Source of the DNA: Delphinella strobiligena
Lineage: Eukaryota; Ascomycota; Dothideomycetes; Dothideales; Dothioraceae
Reading direction: 5' to 3'
DNA: 64,000 bases
Assembly (NCBI GenBank): GCA_009982845.1
Contig: JAADKB010000012.1
Span: forward strand, 124,001 to 188,000
The translations under genes were made by a program, and so were the position numbers. The first letter of the stretch is position 1. Each line of letters opens with the position of its first letter. Under the pieces are notes generated by a model that worked only from the letters and a program-made list of their open reading frames with translations, was not told the origin of the DNA and made no database searches. Positions 1 through 11,347 of this stretch are shown here, in pieces.

Positions 1-802
1 GCTGCTGTAGTGATACGGAGAATGCGAGAGGATGGAGCTCGGGATCACTCAAGACAGAAGCGCTTGTCAAGAAGAAAGAAAGAAGAATGTTGATATTGAT
101 ATTAGGCTGCTGATGGAGACTCGGCTCATACAACCAATCCCGCTCGTACCTTCCTCATTCTATTGTTCTTGACGGCAACGAATGTGCATGTCCTGTCATG
201 AGGGGTAAACTCAACGTGATGGCATGGCTGCGACATGTCTGCCCCACTAAGGGCTGGCTAAATGTATCGGCTAATCTGATCATGACATGTGCGTGCCGAG
301 TGGCCGAGATCGGCAATTCTTGTAGTAGTATAGCAGTATAGCAGCATAGGTAACAGACATAATACAACAAGACTGATTGTGAGTACAAAGTGCAATCAAG
401 TGTTGCTAAGACAGCTCGTGACGAAGCTCGTGTCTAAACTAAGCTCAAGGCAAATTCGACGCCGAAAGAGACAGGGTGACATGACCAAGCTCAGCACAAG
501 CGCTCAACAGACATGAAGAGTAACATTGAACATGAAAAGAAAATAATCCTTTTGTTTCTCGCTTTATAAAGAAACTTTCAGAGCATAAGACGCCAGCATG
601 CATGCACAACCCTCCTGCCCGCCTGGCTCTCGAACAACAAAAGGCCTCGAGGATTGACTGGCCTGGGGCAAGCAAAATAGAGAGCCCACTCTTCTTCTCC
701 TTCCTCTCCCTTGTAATTTGAGAAAGGAGCCATCGCTAATAGTCTTACACCCTTTCTGTGCAAGTAAATCAAATCCGACCATTCCAATCGTTTGCGTGTG
801 GT
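1..802. other. No gene recognised (left edge; 3' flank of Sec61 beta)
   Basis: I find no convincing gene in this stretch. The short minus-strand open frames have no recognisable motif. The right end probably holds the 3' untranslated region of the Sec61 beta gene, whose stop codon is at 803-805. Confidence 0.5.
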
Positions 803-1696
803 CTATGAAGAGAATCTCTTGGTGAACTTGGCGAGGACTAGATTCACGGATTGGTTAGCCATGTCCTGAGCACTTAAAACATTCGAATTCTAGAAGGAAA
901 GAAAGATGGTGAATAGTATAGACCAGAGAAGAGGATAACACTCACTGTGAAGAGCGACGACCGAGATGATGAAGCCGACAGAGAGGACGAGGACGACAAA
1001 GGGGTCAACCTTGAGACCGGGAGATTCGTCAGTGTAGAGTCCTGGAAGGAGAGAGAAAATGTTAGCTTGAGCTTACGCAGACTTGACGTCTCTTAAGAGT
1101 GTGTGTGCTGATAATCATGTCCACCTCTTATGCTTCCAAATCCTCATCCAATATACCCCATCCATGCACCATCCTCCTCGTACACCAACAACAATCCAAG
1201 GACAGACATACTCAACATAGTGCTGGAGCTACCACCAGCACCAGCAGCTCTCGTTGAGGAAGGACGAGCATTGGCAACCTTGTCCGCTCTATCGGCCGCA
1301 GCCTTTCTCCTGATGGCCGTGGCAGGTCCACCAGGCGCTCTGGGAGACGAAGCGCGGATTCCAGTCGATGAGCCAGAGGCGGCGGCGCCAGCGTTGACGG
1401 GGGAGGAAGGGCGTGGTGAGGACTACGGGTCATTCACTCGTTAGTGACGATCTTTTTGGACTTGTGTTGATATGGGGATTGGGCGGTGGAAGGAAGCCGT
1501 GATGATGCATTCGACATTGGTTGACGATTGACGATTGACGATGGACGTTTGAAATTGAGTGATGCGCGAAAGAATAGGATATTGTGATCTGAATCCAAGT
1601 ACTCTCCCCAATGAATTCTGCTCTTTTATGCCGGTGCAGGGCGATGGAATGCGCGTGGAGGTGATGATTAAATATTCAGGAGACATTGCATACCAT
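803..1696 (-). CDS. SBH1: Sec61 beta, protein translocon subunit
   Basis: This is the small tail-anchored beta subunit of the Sec61 channel in the ER membrane. My model is complement(join(803..837, 946..1041, 1212..1422, 1694..1696)), 345 bases for 114 residues. All junctions are GT-AG and keep the frame. The N-terminal part is Ser/Pro/Ala-rich and cytosolic. It is followed by RRKAAADRADKVANAR and then MLRLYTDESPGLKVDPF, which are hallmark sequences of the family. One hydrophobic segment (VVLVLSVGFIISVVALHI) precedes the short AKFTKRFSS tail. The least certain point is the first exon. The frame before 1422 runs into a stop after a TAG acceptor, and the best upstream donor leaves only the ATG at 1694-1696 in exon 1. 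An alternative ATG in another frame at about 1430 would not give the conserved protein. Confidence 0.9.
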
Positions 1697-2590
1697 TGTA
1701 ACAAGTTGCGCGTGTGGTGTATCCGAGTCGTATACAAGTCAAAGATTTCAGATACAATAGCTCGATTCTTCCTGGAAATTTGGAAAATAAAATCGTCGCA
1801 AAGGGGTATCACAAGTAAGAGTTGTAGAATACTTTGTCAATAATACGATCAACTCTCAGCTGCTCTCCACCATTGCATCTGTCCAGCTGGCTCGACAGTT
1901 CCCATATCTTGGCATTACCCGCACAGACTTAGGTTGGCTTCCATGAATCTGGGGAAGACCGCGCGGGTACCGGCCTGCGACCCTCCGATACGGCTTCTTT
2001 AGGAAGGTGATGAGCATGCCCCTTCGAAAGGCCAAGGTAGGCCAGCAGCATCTAAAATCAACAGGCAGATCAAGAGGTCAGGCTAGGTCAAGAAAATGTG
2101 TCCCACCAGAATCATAGATATTGTATTGCCTACTCCAATCCCTCCCGCCCCATAAACGACTCGATCTGAACCATGTCCATGTATTATTACCCAGTTCAAA
2201 CCAATGCCTCCACTATCATTGTGCAAAGTGAAACAAAACTCCAACGTCCATCCCATGTACAATGCCGACAACATACTCATCCCACCATGCCTGTTTGATC
2301 TGTTCAAGAGGGTACATGTCTCAACCCGCCGACCAGGGTGGGACCATGTCGAACCATCGTGCCGGATTCAAACTCCCAGAAAAAGGAAAAAGCAGAACCA
2401 TCCATACTTGATATCTTTCCCTCCTGAACATATGCAATCTGTGGTATCTCCCGAAGACCCGATAGGCACCTTTTCTTTTCGAAAAATGCACTCACTAGAC
2501 AAACTCCGTTATGCAAAACAAATCAAATCCTTTTCCCTAATAGCCATGGCTGAATGACGCGCATAGAAACTGTCGAGTAGAGATGACGCA
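1697..2590. other. Intergenic, no gene seen
   Basis: This stretch lies between the 5' end of Sec61 beta and the stop of the next minus-strand gene. It should hold the Sec61 beta promoter and the 3' untranslated region of the neighbour. Open frames here are short and show no motif. Confidence 0.5.
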
Positions 2591-4205
2591 TCAACCCCAG
2601 ACGGATGCCTGGACACCAAGAGGGTTCTTTGATGCACCCCAGCCGGAACTGTTGGAGGCCCACGACGCACCGAGACCGCTGATGGGCTTGTCGGCAACGC
2701 TGGAGGCGGCCGAAGCAGAACGCTCACTTTTGGCCATACCATTACCCTCGCCAGCATTGAAGCCGTAGCTGAGTGGTGAAGGAAGAGGTGTGGTTGAACG
2801 CTGCTTCATCGACGACACTGCTGCTGGCTGCACAGGACGGGTGCCAATGGGGACAACACCTGCACCGGTAGACTTGCCTCCTTGGGTGAGGGGAGGAGAT
2901 GGAGACGAAACAGAAGTACGGCTCGAATGTTGAGTGGATTGGTCAATCAGACCAAATTGGCTTGCCGGATTGGAGGATGGAGAAGTGACGCTGTTGGGAG
3001 ACTTTGGCAAGTCACGAGGAGGCATCTGAACGACAGGCTCAGCACCGCCAGGCTGGGTCTGAACTCCTCCAAATGGACCAAAGGTCAAAGGTGAAGCACC
3101 ACGAACACCAGCAGGACCGAGAGATGCGACTCTTACATCCTGTGATTGACGTCGCTGAGAAGACTCGGGACTGTCAGGGCTATACAGGTTGGATTCGTTT
3201 CCGTACAAGGCACGATGTTGACGCGCAATGAGCTCTCGACGCTCGTCTTCACTCATACCAGTGTTGGGACTCATGGAAGGGTCTGGCTTAGTGGGGCCGG
3301 AAATGTCTGTGGGGAACGCAGAATACGTCAATGCCATTCTATAAGGTTTAGGAAAGCTATTGCTGTTCTGCGAGACTCTTACTCCGGTTGTACTGTTGCT
3401 CCTGGTGATAGTTGCGTAGTTCCCTCTCTCTTTGCGCGGCCATCCGTCGCTTGGCCTGCATCATTTGCTCTGCCTCATTTGCGCGTGGTGGCTGTTGCTG
3501 CTGGTGCTGGTGCTGGAATCGCTGGTTGGCGTAGTAACCTTGAAGGCCAGCCGCTGAGCCGGTACGCATACCGTCATATTCGCTCACCGAGTGGTGTCGA
3601 GACGGAGGCCCGCCGGATGAGGCTGGGGGACCTGGTGCTGTTGTGAATTGTGAGAACTGATTTTGTTTTGTTTTTTGAAAGAAGAAAAAGAAACTCACCA
3701 TATTCGGGATACGGGCGACCCACCATCTGGGGCATGCTCTCCCTGCGTGGACCGCCCTGTGCACCGCCCATCCATTTCCCGCTCTTCACGAGATTGTCGG
3801 TCGCACGGTCAATCTCTGTGTAGACCATGTCAGTCTTCCGTTCCCTGGACGCTGGCGCTTGCGGACGAGACAAAAACATTGACTGCAAGGCAGCAATAGC
3901 TGCAAGGCGAATCTTGTTATTTATTGTGCCTCGAATGGGACAGCCCTGCCTGGCGCAAACCAAACTGTCTAGTTGTGGCAAGGTGGAATGTTACGCACCT
4001 TCAAATTGAGAAGTGAACGCCGACGTCTCATCTCTGGACGCGGATGCTGTGCCTGTGTTGATGTCTCAGATTTTTGTTTCTTTTTTCCCCATCTTGTTTG
4101 AAAAACCAAAAACTAACCCGATCTCGAAGGGGGAGCTTGTTGTTCCCAAGAAGGCTGACGGCCGGCGGCGGACCAGGACGTGTTGTTCTCGTAATAAGCA
4201 GACAT
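2591..4205 (-). CDS. Conserved low-complexity protein of unknown function, five exons
   Basis: My model is complement(join(2591..3306, 3383..3637, 3699..3815, 3999..4052, 4118..4205)), 1230 bases for 409 residues. Every intron is GT-AG and the frame is kept throughout. The start is the ATG at 4203-4205 (MSAYYENNTSWSAAGRQPSW). A short conserved-looking block follows (SQFEEIDRATDNLVKSGKWM). Next comes a Gln-rich, basic segment likely to be helical (residues about 130-170: QRFQHQHQQQQ, then KRRMAAQRERELRN). Then there is MSEDERRELIARQHRALYG near residue 182. The rest is a long disordered Ser/Pro/Gly-rich tail ending in GVQASVWG. From memory this pattern matches an uncharacterised ascomycete family; I cannot assign a function. 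There is no signal peptide or membrane segment. The mixed helix and disordered tail could suit a scaffold or adaptor role, but that is a guess. Confidence 0.8.
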
Positions 4206-6677
4206 GGCGACTATTTATTGTCTGTCTGTCCACTCGGTCCAAGAGGAGGGGGTCTATGTACAACTTTTCCCTCTTACTGTTGCAGCTTCGGATTAAACCG
4301 TGCGCAAAAGTCGCGACGGGGGAATAAAGGAAGGAGTAAAATGTCGACTGAAAAGAAAAGGTCAGTCTGATTGGCTATTACTCAAGTGCAACATGCAAGG
4401 CTGTAAGAATGGACATTGGACATTGTGCGGTGTACAAACAAGTCTGTCCACTCCAAGCCAGTCGATCAAGTCCATGTACAACGGTTGAAAAAGTCAATCC
4501 ACCGGGCCCTCCATCTGGCCCCGACTGGGGTAATTGGCGAAAAGCAGAAAAGCAGAAGAGAAAAATCATAAAAGACATTGACAATGTTGGGTACATACCA
4601 GAAAGTGCAAGTCGCAAAGGAATGACTGCTCTGCCGTAGAGCTTCTACTTCTCAGCCTATCTCGAGGGGAAGAGAAAGGAAAGGAGGGTGGGCTTCACGG
4701 TGGAGATGGGCAGAAAGGAAAGGGTGGGCACATTGGGAGATTGCTGCACTGGCCTGGCCTGGCGCTGCCGATGCCGAACATGATCAGAGCGACCGACCAC
4801 CGAGAGCAGCAGCCAAAGAAGCCAAAGCGTGTGGGCGGCCCAAGAAACATTGACCCACGGCACTGACCTCCACTTCAAAACCCTGGAGGAGACATATTCC
4901 GTGTGCGACTGGTCCAAGCTGGGAAATGAAAGTGTCCATCAAATCCATCAATTTGCCCGTGTTGAGAGCTTGTGTCTATCCTATTTCGACTCGCTTGCTC
5001 CCTTGTTTCAACGTGAAATCCCATCGTCTTTGAAAGTGTGCTTTTGCTGGAGTTGTTGCCGTCTTCTTCCACCTCTCCGTTCTTGTTGAAGCCCCACGAC
5101 AAATCGATACCTAATTATTAATGCACTCCCGCACACCGAAACTGAAAAATTCACCGAACTATGCATGATTCCGCCATGAACCCGCCATGAACCTAGCGCA
5201 ACCTGCATGGCGCTTTCAATCTTTTCAAAGACATCACGATCACGACTCGCACACACACTCACGCAACACTACGATATTGCGAATCTACACCTCGGCTACC
5301 TATAGGCTCATGCGCTCCTGTCGTTTCCGTGCAGACATCACCTTATCGCCGCCTATCTCATTATCGCTATATTATCACGACAGCTCATTTCCATTACTCC
5401 CACCAACCACAAACTCTTTCCTGTCCATGAGCCGCATGCATGCCACTTTGACACGTGCGCCATGCGGCTCATCGAAACAATAGAGCCAGAACGACATGTG
5501 ATGCGATCACGGCACTTTTTGGTTACCATCTTACACGCATGTCACATCTGTAACGAGAAAAACATCTGCAAGGTCTGTAGACTGCCGCCACCGCTTACGC
5601 ACACCCCGCCCGAAGGTGCAACCTGCTCTGACCTGCAACCACTAAGGGAGAGCGCTGCACAATCAAATCCCCGCATTTGGCTACTCTGAGACGGTACAGT
5701 GCATCAATTTCGGGAAGCGACTACATCGCTGCTTTTAACTTTATGCGTATAATGAGTGTACTGTACGAGTGTACGAGTCAGCCTGGTTTGTGGTCTGCAG
5801 CTTCTTCGTCAATTTGCTCACGAGCCCATCGTTGCATGTGGCTGGCCTCTGAACATGCATTGTGTCATTTATATCAGCCATTACATCACTTCATGCACAA
5901 TCAGCCTGTTGTGTAATAAGTAAGGTAATAACCACCCCATGCTTACACTCGGCACATTCGGCCCAGGGAGCTTGTCAACTGGAAATCCTCCGAACGTGGT
6001 ACTGCAACCTTCCGCAGTCACCATCTGACAGAATGCCACATGCCCCGCATCTGCCAAAGTATGATATAATTCAGAGGTTGATGATCAGGTTGTCAAGAAT
6101 CCTGACATCACATTTCATCCTCGTACAGGGAGATGGAGACACGATGACGCTGCCATGATTACTCTGTGTCTGTTCTGTCCTACTTTCTAAGCTTTCAGAC
6201 TTGGCGAATTCTTTGCTCGGTCTTGCGGGTGAAAGGCCATCAGAAAGTCCCGGTGGACCGGCATACCATGCTGGCGATTTATCATAACAAGTTTGCGACA
6301 AAGTACGCCCGACATTTTGTATTTTACTGTTCAGCAACCTCCTTGAATGAAGGACTCTACCTGTGCTCGGCATCATTATCCAAGTCACTTCATTTGTGTA
6401 AGTCAGTGTGTGGTTGGCCAGTATTTGCGGTCGTACAATTCGTCTAATCATCCCATTACACAAAACGGATGTTGGGCGACCTTGTTTGTGCCACCTTCCA
6501 CCATGTCAGCCTGTCAGGCTTTGAGGCTCAATTGCTAGCTTCGTGTAGCTACTGGTAAGCATTGATCTACTCTTCTCGTTCTATTTCATGTTCCCCAATG
6601 CCAGAATAATTCTTCTTTGCCTTTCTTGTTGGCAGTTTCTTGCATATGCTTCCTCGAAAATCCTCATTATCACTGCG
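4206..6677. other. Intergenic, about 2.5 kb, no gene supported
   Basis: The left part is the promoter side of the 409-residue gene. The rest contains many short open frames on both strands with no family motif, plausible splice structure or start context that I could support. Confidence 0.5.
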
Positions 6678-7734
6678 ATGGAGCATGATGACGAAGAGTC
6701 TGAATCGCCTGAGAAGTCTGGATGGGACGAAGAGACTGTAAATCGGATCCTTCAGAGCATTCATGAGGAAGACGAGGAGGCTGCTAGAAGAGCAGCGGAT
6801 AGATCACCCAGCTCACCCGAGCTTGAATCACCTGAGGAGTCCGGATGGGATGAAGAGACCGTAAATCGAATCCTGCAAAGCATTAGGGGGGAAGACGAGG
6901 AGGCTGCTAGACTAGCAGCTGACAGACCACTCAGCCCACCCCACTTCACAAACCCAGGATCAGCCAGCTCTGCTTCCACTGTACAAGTACCTACCGTGAC
7001 CAGCAGCGCTGATACACCCTCGTACGACACTGAGAAATATCCATTAATCTATTTCTCTTCTGAATCTACATCACCCGAGCGAGTACAAACAAAAACTTCT
7101 CCTACTCCTTCTCCTCCTCTCCCATCCATAACAGCCTTGTCTCCTACGCTACCACCTGGGCCGGTCGTTCGCCTCCCAGAGACCACCAGCCTCCGAGAAA
7201 CCCCCAGTCTCAATCCCATCGCGCCGGTCTACAAGCCACGATGGATAGAAACACGAGATGAACAAGGCAGACGGCAATTCCGCAACGCCATCACCAACGA
7301 GACGACTTACTGGGAGCAGGTCCGAGACACGACGACAGCGTTCAGAAGATATGCATATTTCAACTACGAAACGAGCGAGAGACTATCCGAGCTGCCCGAA
7401 GGTAAACGAGCACTGTTTTCGGTCAAAAGAGAACGAACCGCGTTGTACTGATACTTCTACCACAGGCGAGCTATACCGTCCATGTATCAAACACGAGATA
7501 TACTCGACTTTGCGATCACAGCCAGCGGTCAGGAGGGATGCGGAAGCTTGGGTGGGCAGGCATGAGCAGCCTTCTCCTGATACTTCGAACGCGCGTGTCC
7601 GCACCTCCACAACTGCTCGATGGCAGTCTTGGTCTGTCGAACGAGCACGTGCTAGGGAAGCCAATGAACGGCAAGGCCCATGGAGGAACAGAAGAAATCG
7701 TGAGAACGACGACGACGACGATTTGTATTCTTGA
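6678..7734 (+). CDS. WW-like domain protein with internal duplication
   Basis: My model is join(6678..7401, 7466..7734), 993 bases for 330 residues. The intron has donor GTAAAC and acceptor CACAG, and reading through it would hit a stop. I chose the ATG at 6678 because the protein then begins with the acidic EHDDEESESPEKSGWDEE. An in-frame ATG at 6588 would add 30 hydrophobic residues that look like translated leader. Residues about 10-50 and 51-90 are a direct repeat built on SGWDEETVNRILQSI. A Ser/Pro-rich linker follows. A WW-like module spans about 187-214 (Trp189 and Trp212, with GRRQFRNAITNETTYW), and a degenerate second one follows (YAYFNYETSERLSELP). The C-terminus is basic and ends in an Asp run. 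WW domains bind proline-rich ligands, but the usual C-terminal Pro is missing here. The function is unknown. Confidence 0.75.
6705..6943 (+). repeat. Coding tandem repeat, two units of 123 bases
   Basis: Unit 1 begins at 6705 and unit 2 at 6828, a period of 123 bases or 41 codons. The units share SGWDEETVNRILQSI and EDEEAAR, with several synonymous changes. The duplication is therefore in frame and not very recent. Confidence 0.85.
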
Positions 7735-8913
7735 CCTAGCTAGCAAAGCAAGCTTTAGCAAACGAATTGAATGAGAACGTTGGATGTTTGACTGAATCTA
7801 ACCCTTGCATAAGCCAACCGTATCATCGACCGGAGCCTCTGAGCATGCAGTAATAAGGGATAAACAAAGTAAGGTACAAGCATACATCTCCCCATGCCAC
7901 ATTCCAAACACCTTGGCATGTTTCAAGATGACAACGCTCCTCCGATTCTGGGGTCATAGACCAAGCGACGGAATCCACAACATCAACAAATCATCAACCA
8001 AAGGAATAAAATAGAAACAAACCACGAGTTCCCATCGGACTCCCACACCAAATCCCCGCACCCATGTTTCAGATCAAAAAGTCATAAAGTCGCATGTGAG
8101 ATCCCACAGAAGACATGATTGGTAGAACACGCGCACGAGACAACCCACCGCAGGTCCGCAGCCAAGACCACCATGCACGCAAGTCATGCAACGCAACTCA
8201 CCTTAGAATAAAGGTATGAGTAGTCTGTGGCCCTTCTTGATGCGAAGTTCCAAAGGCAAGATAAACAAACAGACAGATTATTTTGTTTTTGGCGAATGAA
8301 TATCAGTAAAATCAAAGGACGTCCAAGGTGTTGTTGTTTATCTCAAGTTTCTGACACCCGATTGTTTACTGCTGCTGCCTGGGTTATATTAAAAAATCCT
8401 TAGAGTGTGGCATACAGTGGATACAGATTTTTATTGATTTAGTGGAAATTCGATCCAATCACATCCACGGATATTTCCACTTGCAAGAATCAATAGATAC
8501 GGGCGAGGGCCATTCGCTTGCGACGGATATCCAGCCGACTCTCTGGAATGTATCGAGCGGATAACCGCAAATTACTGTGCTAGACGCCCAATCCGCTGTA
8601 CGACTGCTTTTGTGGGCGTCTAAGAGACATCGAGGCAGTGTGTGTCGCCTGTACGACGGATATATGTGCTGCTGCTGCTGCTGCTGCTGGTGCTGGAACA
8701 CCATTCATTCGATCCATCCCTTGCCTGACCGGTGCCACTCCTCGAGTCACACGGTCTGAGCAAACATCACGAGTCGCGTGTTCAATCTGTCCAGACGACC
8801 GGTGCTCGAGGTGCTGCGCCTAGAGAACAATCGACCACCTTAAAAGACGCTGAAAGCCTGCATCGCAAGAAGTTGGCCTCCGGGGGACATTTTCAAATCC
8901 TAATTTACCAAGG
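7735..8913. other. Intergenic with a CTG microsatellite
   Basis: No gene is supported. A (CTG)n run lies at about 8666-8696. It gives poly-Ala, poly-Cys or poly-Gln in short open frames of three different readings, which is the mark of a non-coding microsatellite. Confidence 0.5.
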
Positions 8914-9942
8914 ATGGGACCGAGTGCGTTGGTTTCTGCGCTCTGCAATAGACTGCAGTATCCACAGCTGCGGGTCTTTGCGAATAATATCGGTAGCAAT
9001 GAGGCGGGTGGTGGTCAGCCCACAAACGACGATGGCGATTTAGAGGTAGCGAGGAGTCCATCTTCGCACGCACCGAGTCCATCCAGGGGGACAAATCGAC
9101 TACCGAAGTCTTGCTCGGATTCTGGTTCGTATACCACCACCAACCACCGTCACCCTCACAGTCACGACGACTGCGATCCTTATAAAAGCACCTCGAAACG
9201 CCCGACCCCGCAAGCATTTCCACTCCTGGCTTTGCCTCTGGACATTCTCCATCATTTATCAACCGAGCATCTGCCGCTGGCGGCTCAAGTGGCTTTGAAA
9301 CTAAGCTGTCGCTCATTGTACATTTCTCTGCCTATGCCGGTACCGGGAGCGTTGCCTAGTTCTGGGGTGATTCGTGTGGAAGGAGATACATGTCAGGGGC
9401 CGGCGGTCAGATATGCTTTCGAAGAGAGCCGTGAAGCAGCCGGAATCAAGAGAGGAAAAGATGGCGAGACGATCGATATAAATCATGGACGTGGAGACCA
9501 AGAGGGCAGAACGAGGTGCGCGCTTTGCAAGGCGTTGTATCCGGTTTCGTTGTTCGATCGGGCGGGGTTCGTCTTCTTGGATGTGGATGATCTTCAGGAG
9601 GAGAGTCTTGGTGAATCTGGACAAGGTCGGGAAGAAAGAAGTGTAGGAACGGCAAGGACAGAGTCCATGCTGAATGTGCGGAATAGAGTATGTAAATGGC
9701 ACGATGGCCGCTTTCAACGGACACTGAAGCGGCGAAAGAGAGGAAGCAATGCCTGGGTGAAAGCAAAAGAAGGCTGGAACTTGGAGGAGGCCTGTATGCA
9801 TTGCGGGGCTGTTCTTGCATGGGAGAAATGTGATTGCAATTGCCAGACTTGTTGGAAGAGAGACGTGTGGTGCTTTACCAGAGTACTAGAAGAAGAAGAG
9901 GAGAGAGTGAAGGAGGATGTATACTTGCGATGGATCTTCTGA
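8914..9942 (+). CDS. F-box-like, Cys-rich protein
   Basis: This is a single-exon protein of 342 residues. Residues about 104-136 (LALPLDILHHLSTEHLPLAA and on to LSCRSLY) fit the first helices of an F-box, the Skp1-binding module of SCF ubiquitin ligases. Downstream is a Cys/His-rich region: C202-x2-C205, C260 with WHDGRF, then C294-x2-C297, and C306, C308, C310, C313 and C320. The pattern CxxC...LFD...CKWHDGRF...CMHCGAVLAW recurs in F-box proteins of Dothideomycetes as I remember them, and probably binds zinc. The first 100 residues are Ser/His-rich and look disordered. The C-terminus has a Glu run. The F-box match is by eye and weak; the Cys-rich part is clear. Confidence 0.75.
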   Translation: MGPSALVSALCNRLQYPQLRVFANNIGSNEAGGGQPTNDDGDLEVARSPSSHAPSPSRGTNRLPKSCSDSGSYTTTNHRHPHSHDDCDPYKSTSKRPTPQAFPLLALPLDILHHLSTEHLPLAAQVALKLSCRSLYISLPMPVPGALPSSGVIRVEGDTCQGPAVRYAFEESREAAGIKRGKDGETIDINHGRGDQEGRTRCALCKALYPVSLFDRAGFVFLDVDDLQEESLGESGQGREERSVGTARTESMLNVRNRVCKWHDGRFQRTLKRRKRGSNAWVKAKEGWNLEEACMHCGAVLAWEKCDCNCQTCWKRDVWCFTRVLEEEEERVKEDVYLRWIF

Positions 9943-10163
9943 TGAATGAAGGCAATCTCCAAACGAGTTCAAGATGGGGCCTGAGGACGATGTTTACTTA
10001 CGTGTTGTTTGCAATGACTTTGCACATTTTGAGCAGGCTTGCATTCCGCTTTGCCACGAAAGTCAAAACTCAGAAGTTGATGTTGATGTAATAATATTCC
10101 ATATCCACATAAATTGCTCATTCTCGTCGTCAAGTGGGGTATCTTGCAAGCTCTCATCTTGCT

Positions 10164-11347
10164 TCATTGCAACGCTTCCTCTTTCTCTCCTCGTATTGTG
10201 GTGTCAAACTCAGTTACTGGCTGTTTCTCATTGCCCGACCGCGTCCATGTTGACACAGCTCTAATGGCATCTCGGTACTCGTCGGCAAGACTGTCCTCCT
10301 CATAAAAGGCCTTTTCAAGATCGCGCAATGAGTCTCCTCCCTGTGTGACACAGCCCTTGATTTCCAATTTGACTGCGTATAGCCTGATATAAAGTCCCAG
10401 GCCCCATTGAGCGGTGGTCCAGAATACAAGGACTGCTAACAGGGCCATTCGAGCCATGGAGAACCCGATTTCGCAGTTTCTTCGTGCTTTGTTGAAGTCT
10501 CTCATTTGGTCGACGCCGTTGATCAGTACCCGTCCTGGTCCATGTAGAGACTGGCTATCAGTGGGAAGCCAGAAACTCGACGACATGGTGCCGATACAAA
10601 GGTCAGTGGTCAAGTCATGGAAAATATATAGCAGTCCAACTTTGGGTACGAGGGAGAGGACTGTGTCGATGAGGAGGTGGTTAGAGAAGATCGTAAGAAG
10701 TATGGGCGATCGCTGTAGAACGTCAGTGTGAGGCTTTTTGTGACGATGAAGATCATACTATTGTAATCACATCGGAAGACATTGAACATCATCATATGAC
10801 AGCATAAAACGAGGAAGATAGGAAATGGAATAATGAGTGCAATGGCAGAGCATACCTTGATCGATCCGAGCACTCCTAGCAAAGACAGAGCACATCCGTA
10901 CCACGCATATCCTGTGACGCTGACTGATACGTAGAGGGGGTCGCTGGGCAAGTAGGTGCAAAGATACGCCGTCGCCGCGTGATATGCAAGTATCAAAATA
11001 GACACAATCAAACTGAGGGACCTGTACGCAATTGTTTAGTTGTTTTCCTCCTTGAGAGTCGTCGTCTTGGAAGTGGCGCGAAATACGTACCTCCCAGCCT
11101 CTGCCCGGCTCTCCATCATCTCGGTGTTGGGTCCGTTAGCCGCTAGCGATATTTTTGCTTTCTTCCAGCTGTGTGGATTGACGTTGATTATCAAGTCGAG
11201 AGAGGCCAGCTCGAGAGACGGCGAACAGTGTTGCAGCGTCACCAGGCGCGCGATGATGTTATGTCTAGATAGGAAGAGGTTTAAGAATGCAGAAAACGGC
11301 AATATTTACAAATCGGTTTGTCGTACCAACGTTGACCATGACACCAT
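10164..11347 (-). CDS. Multi-pass membrane protein, function unknown
   Basis: My model is complement(join(10164..10712, 10856..11021, 11091..11264, 11310..11347)), 927 bases for 308 residues. All three introns are GT-AG and the frame is kept. The hydrophobic stretches suggest four membrane segments: about 72-92 (SLIVSILILAYHAATAYLC), 101-123 (SVSVTGYAWYGCALSLLGVL), 130-155 (LLTIFSNHLLIDTVLSLVP) and 205-232 (MALLAVLVFWTTAQWGLGLY). The C-terminus is hydrophilic with acidic and basic patches. I do not recognise the family. The first exon is short (12 codons) and is the least certain part; an alternative start would lie within exon 2. Confidence 0.65.

Noticed and set aside
1130..1444. Plus-strand 104-codon frame
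   Set aside because: It is antisense to the conserved Sec61 beta coding sequence.
8459..8823. Frames with poly-Gln, poly-Ala and poly-Cys
   Set aside because: They are alternative readings of one (CTG)n microsatellite with no other coding support.
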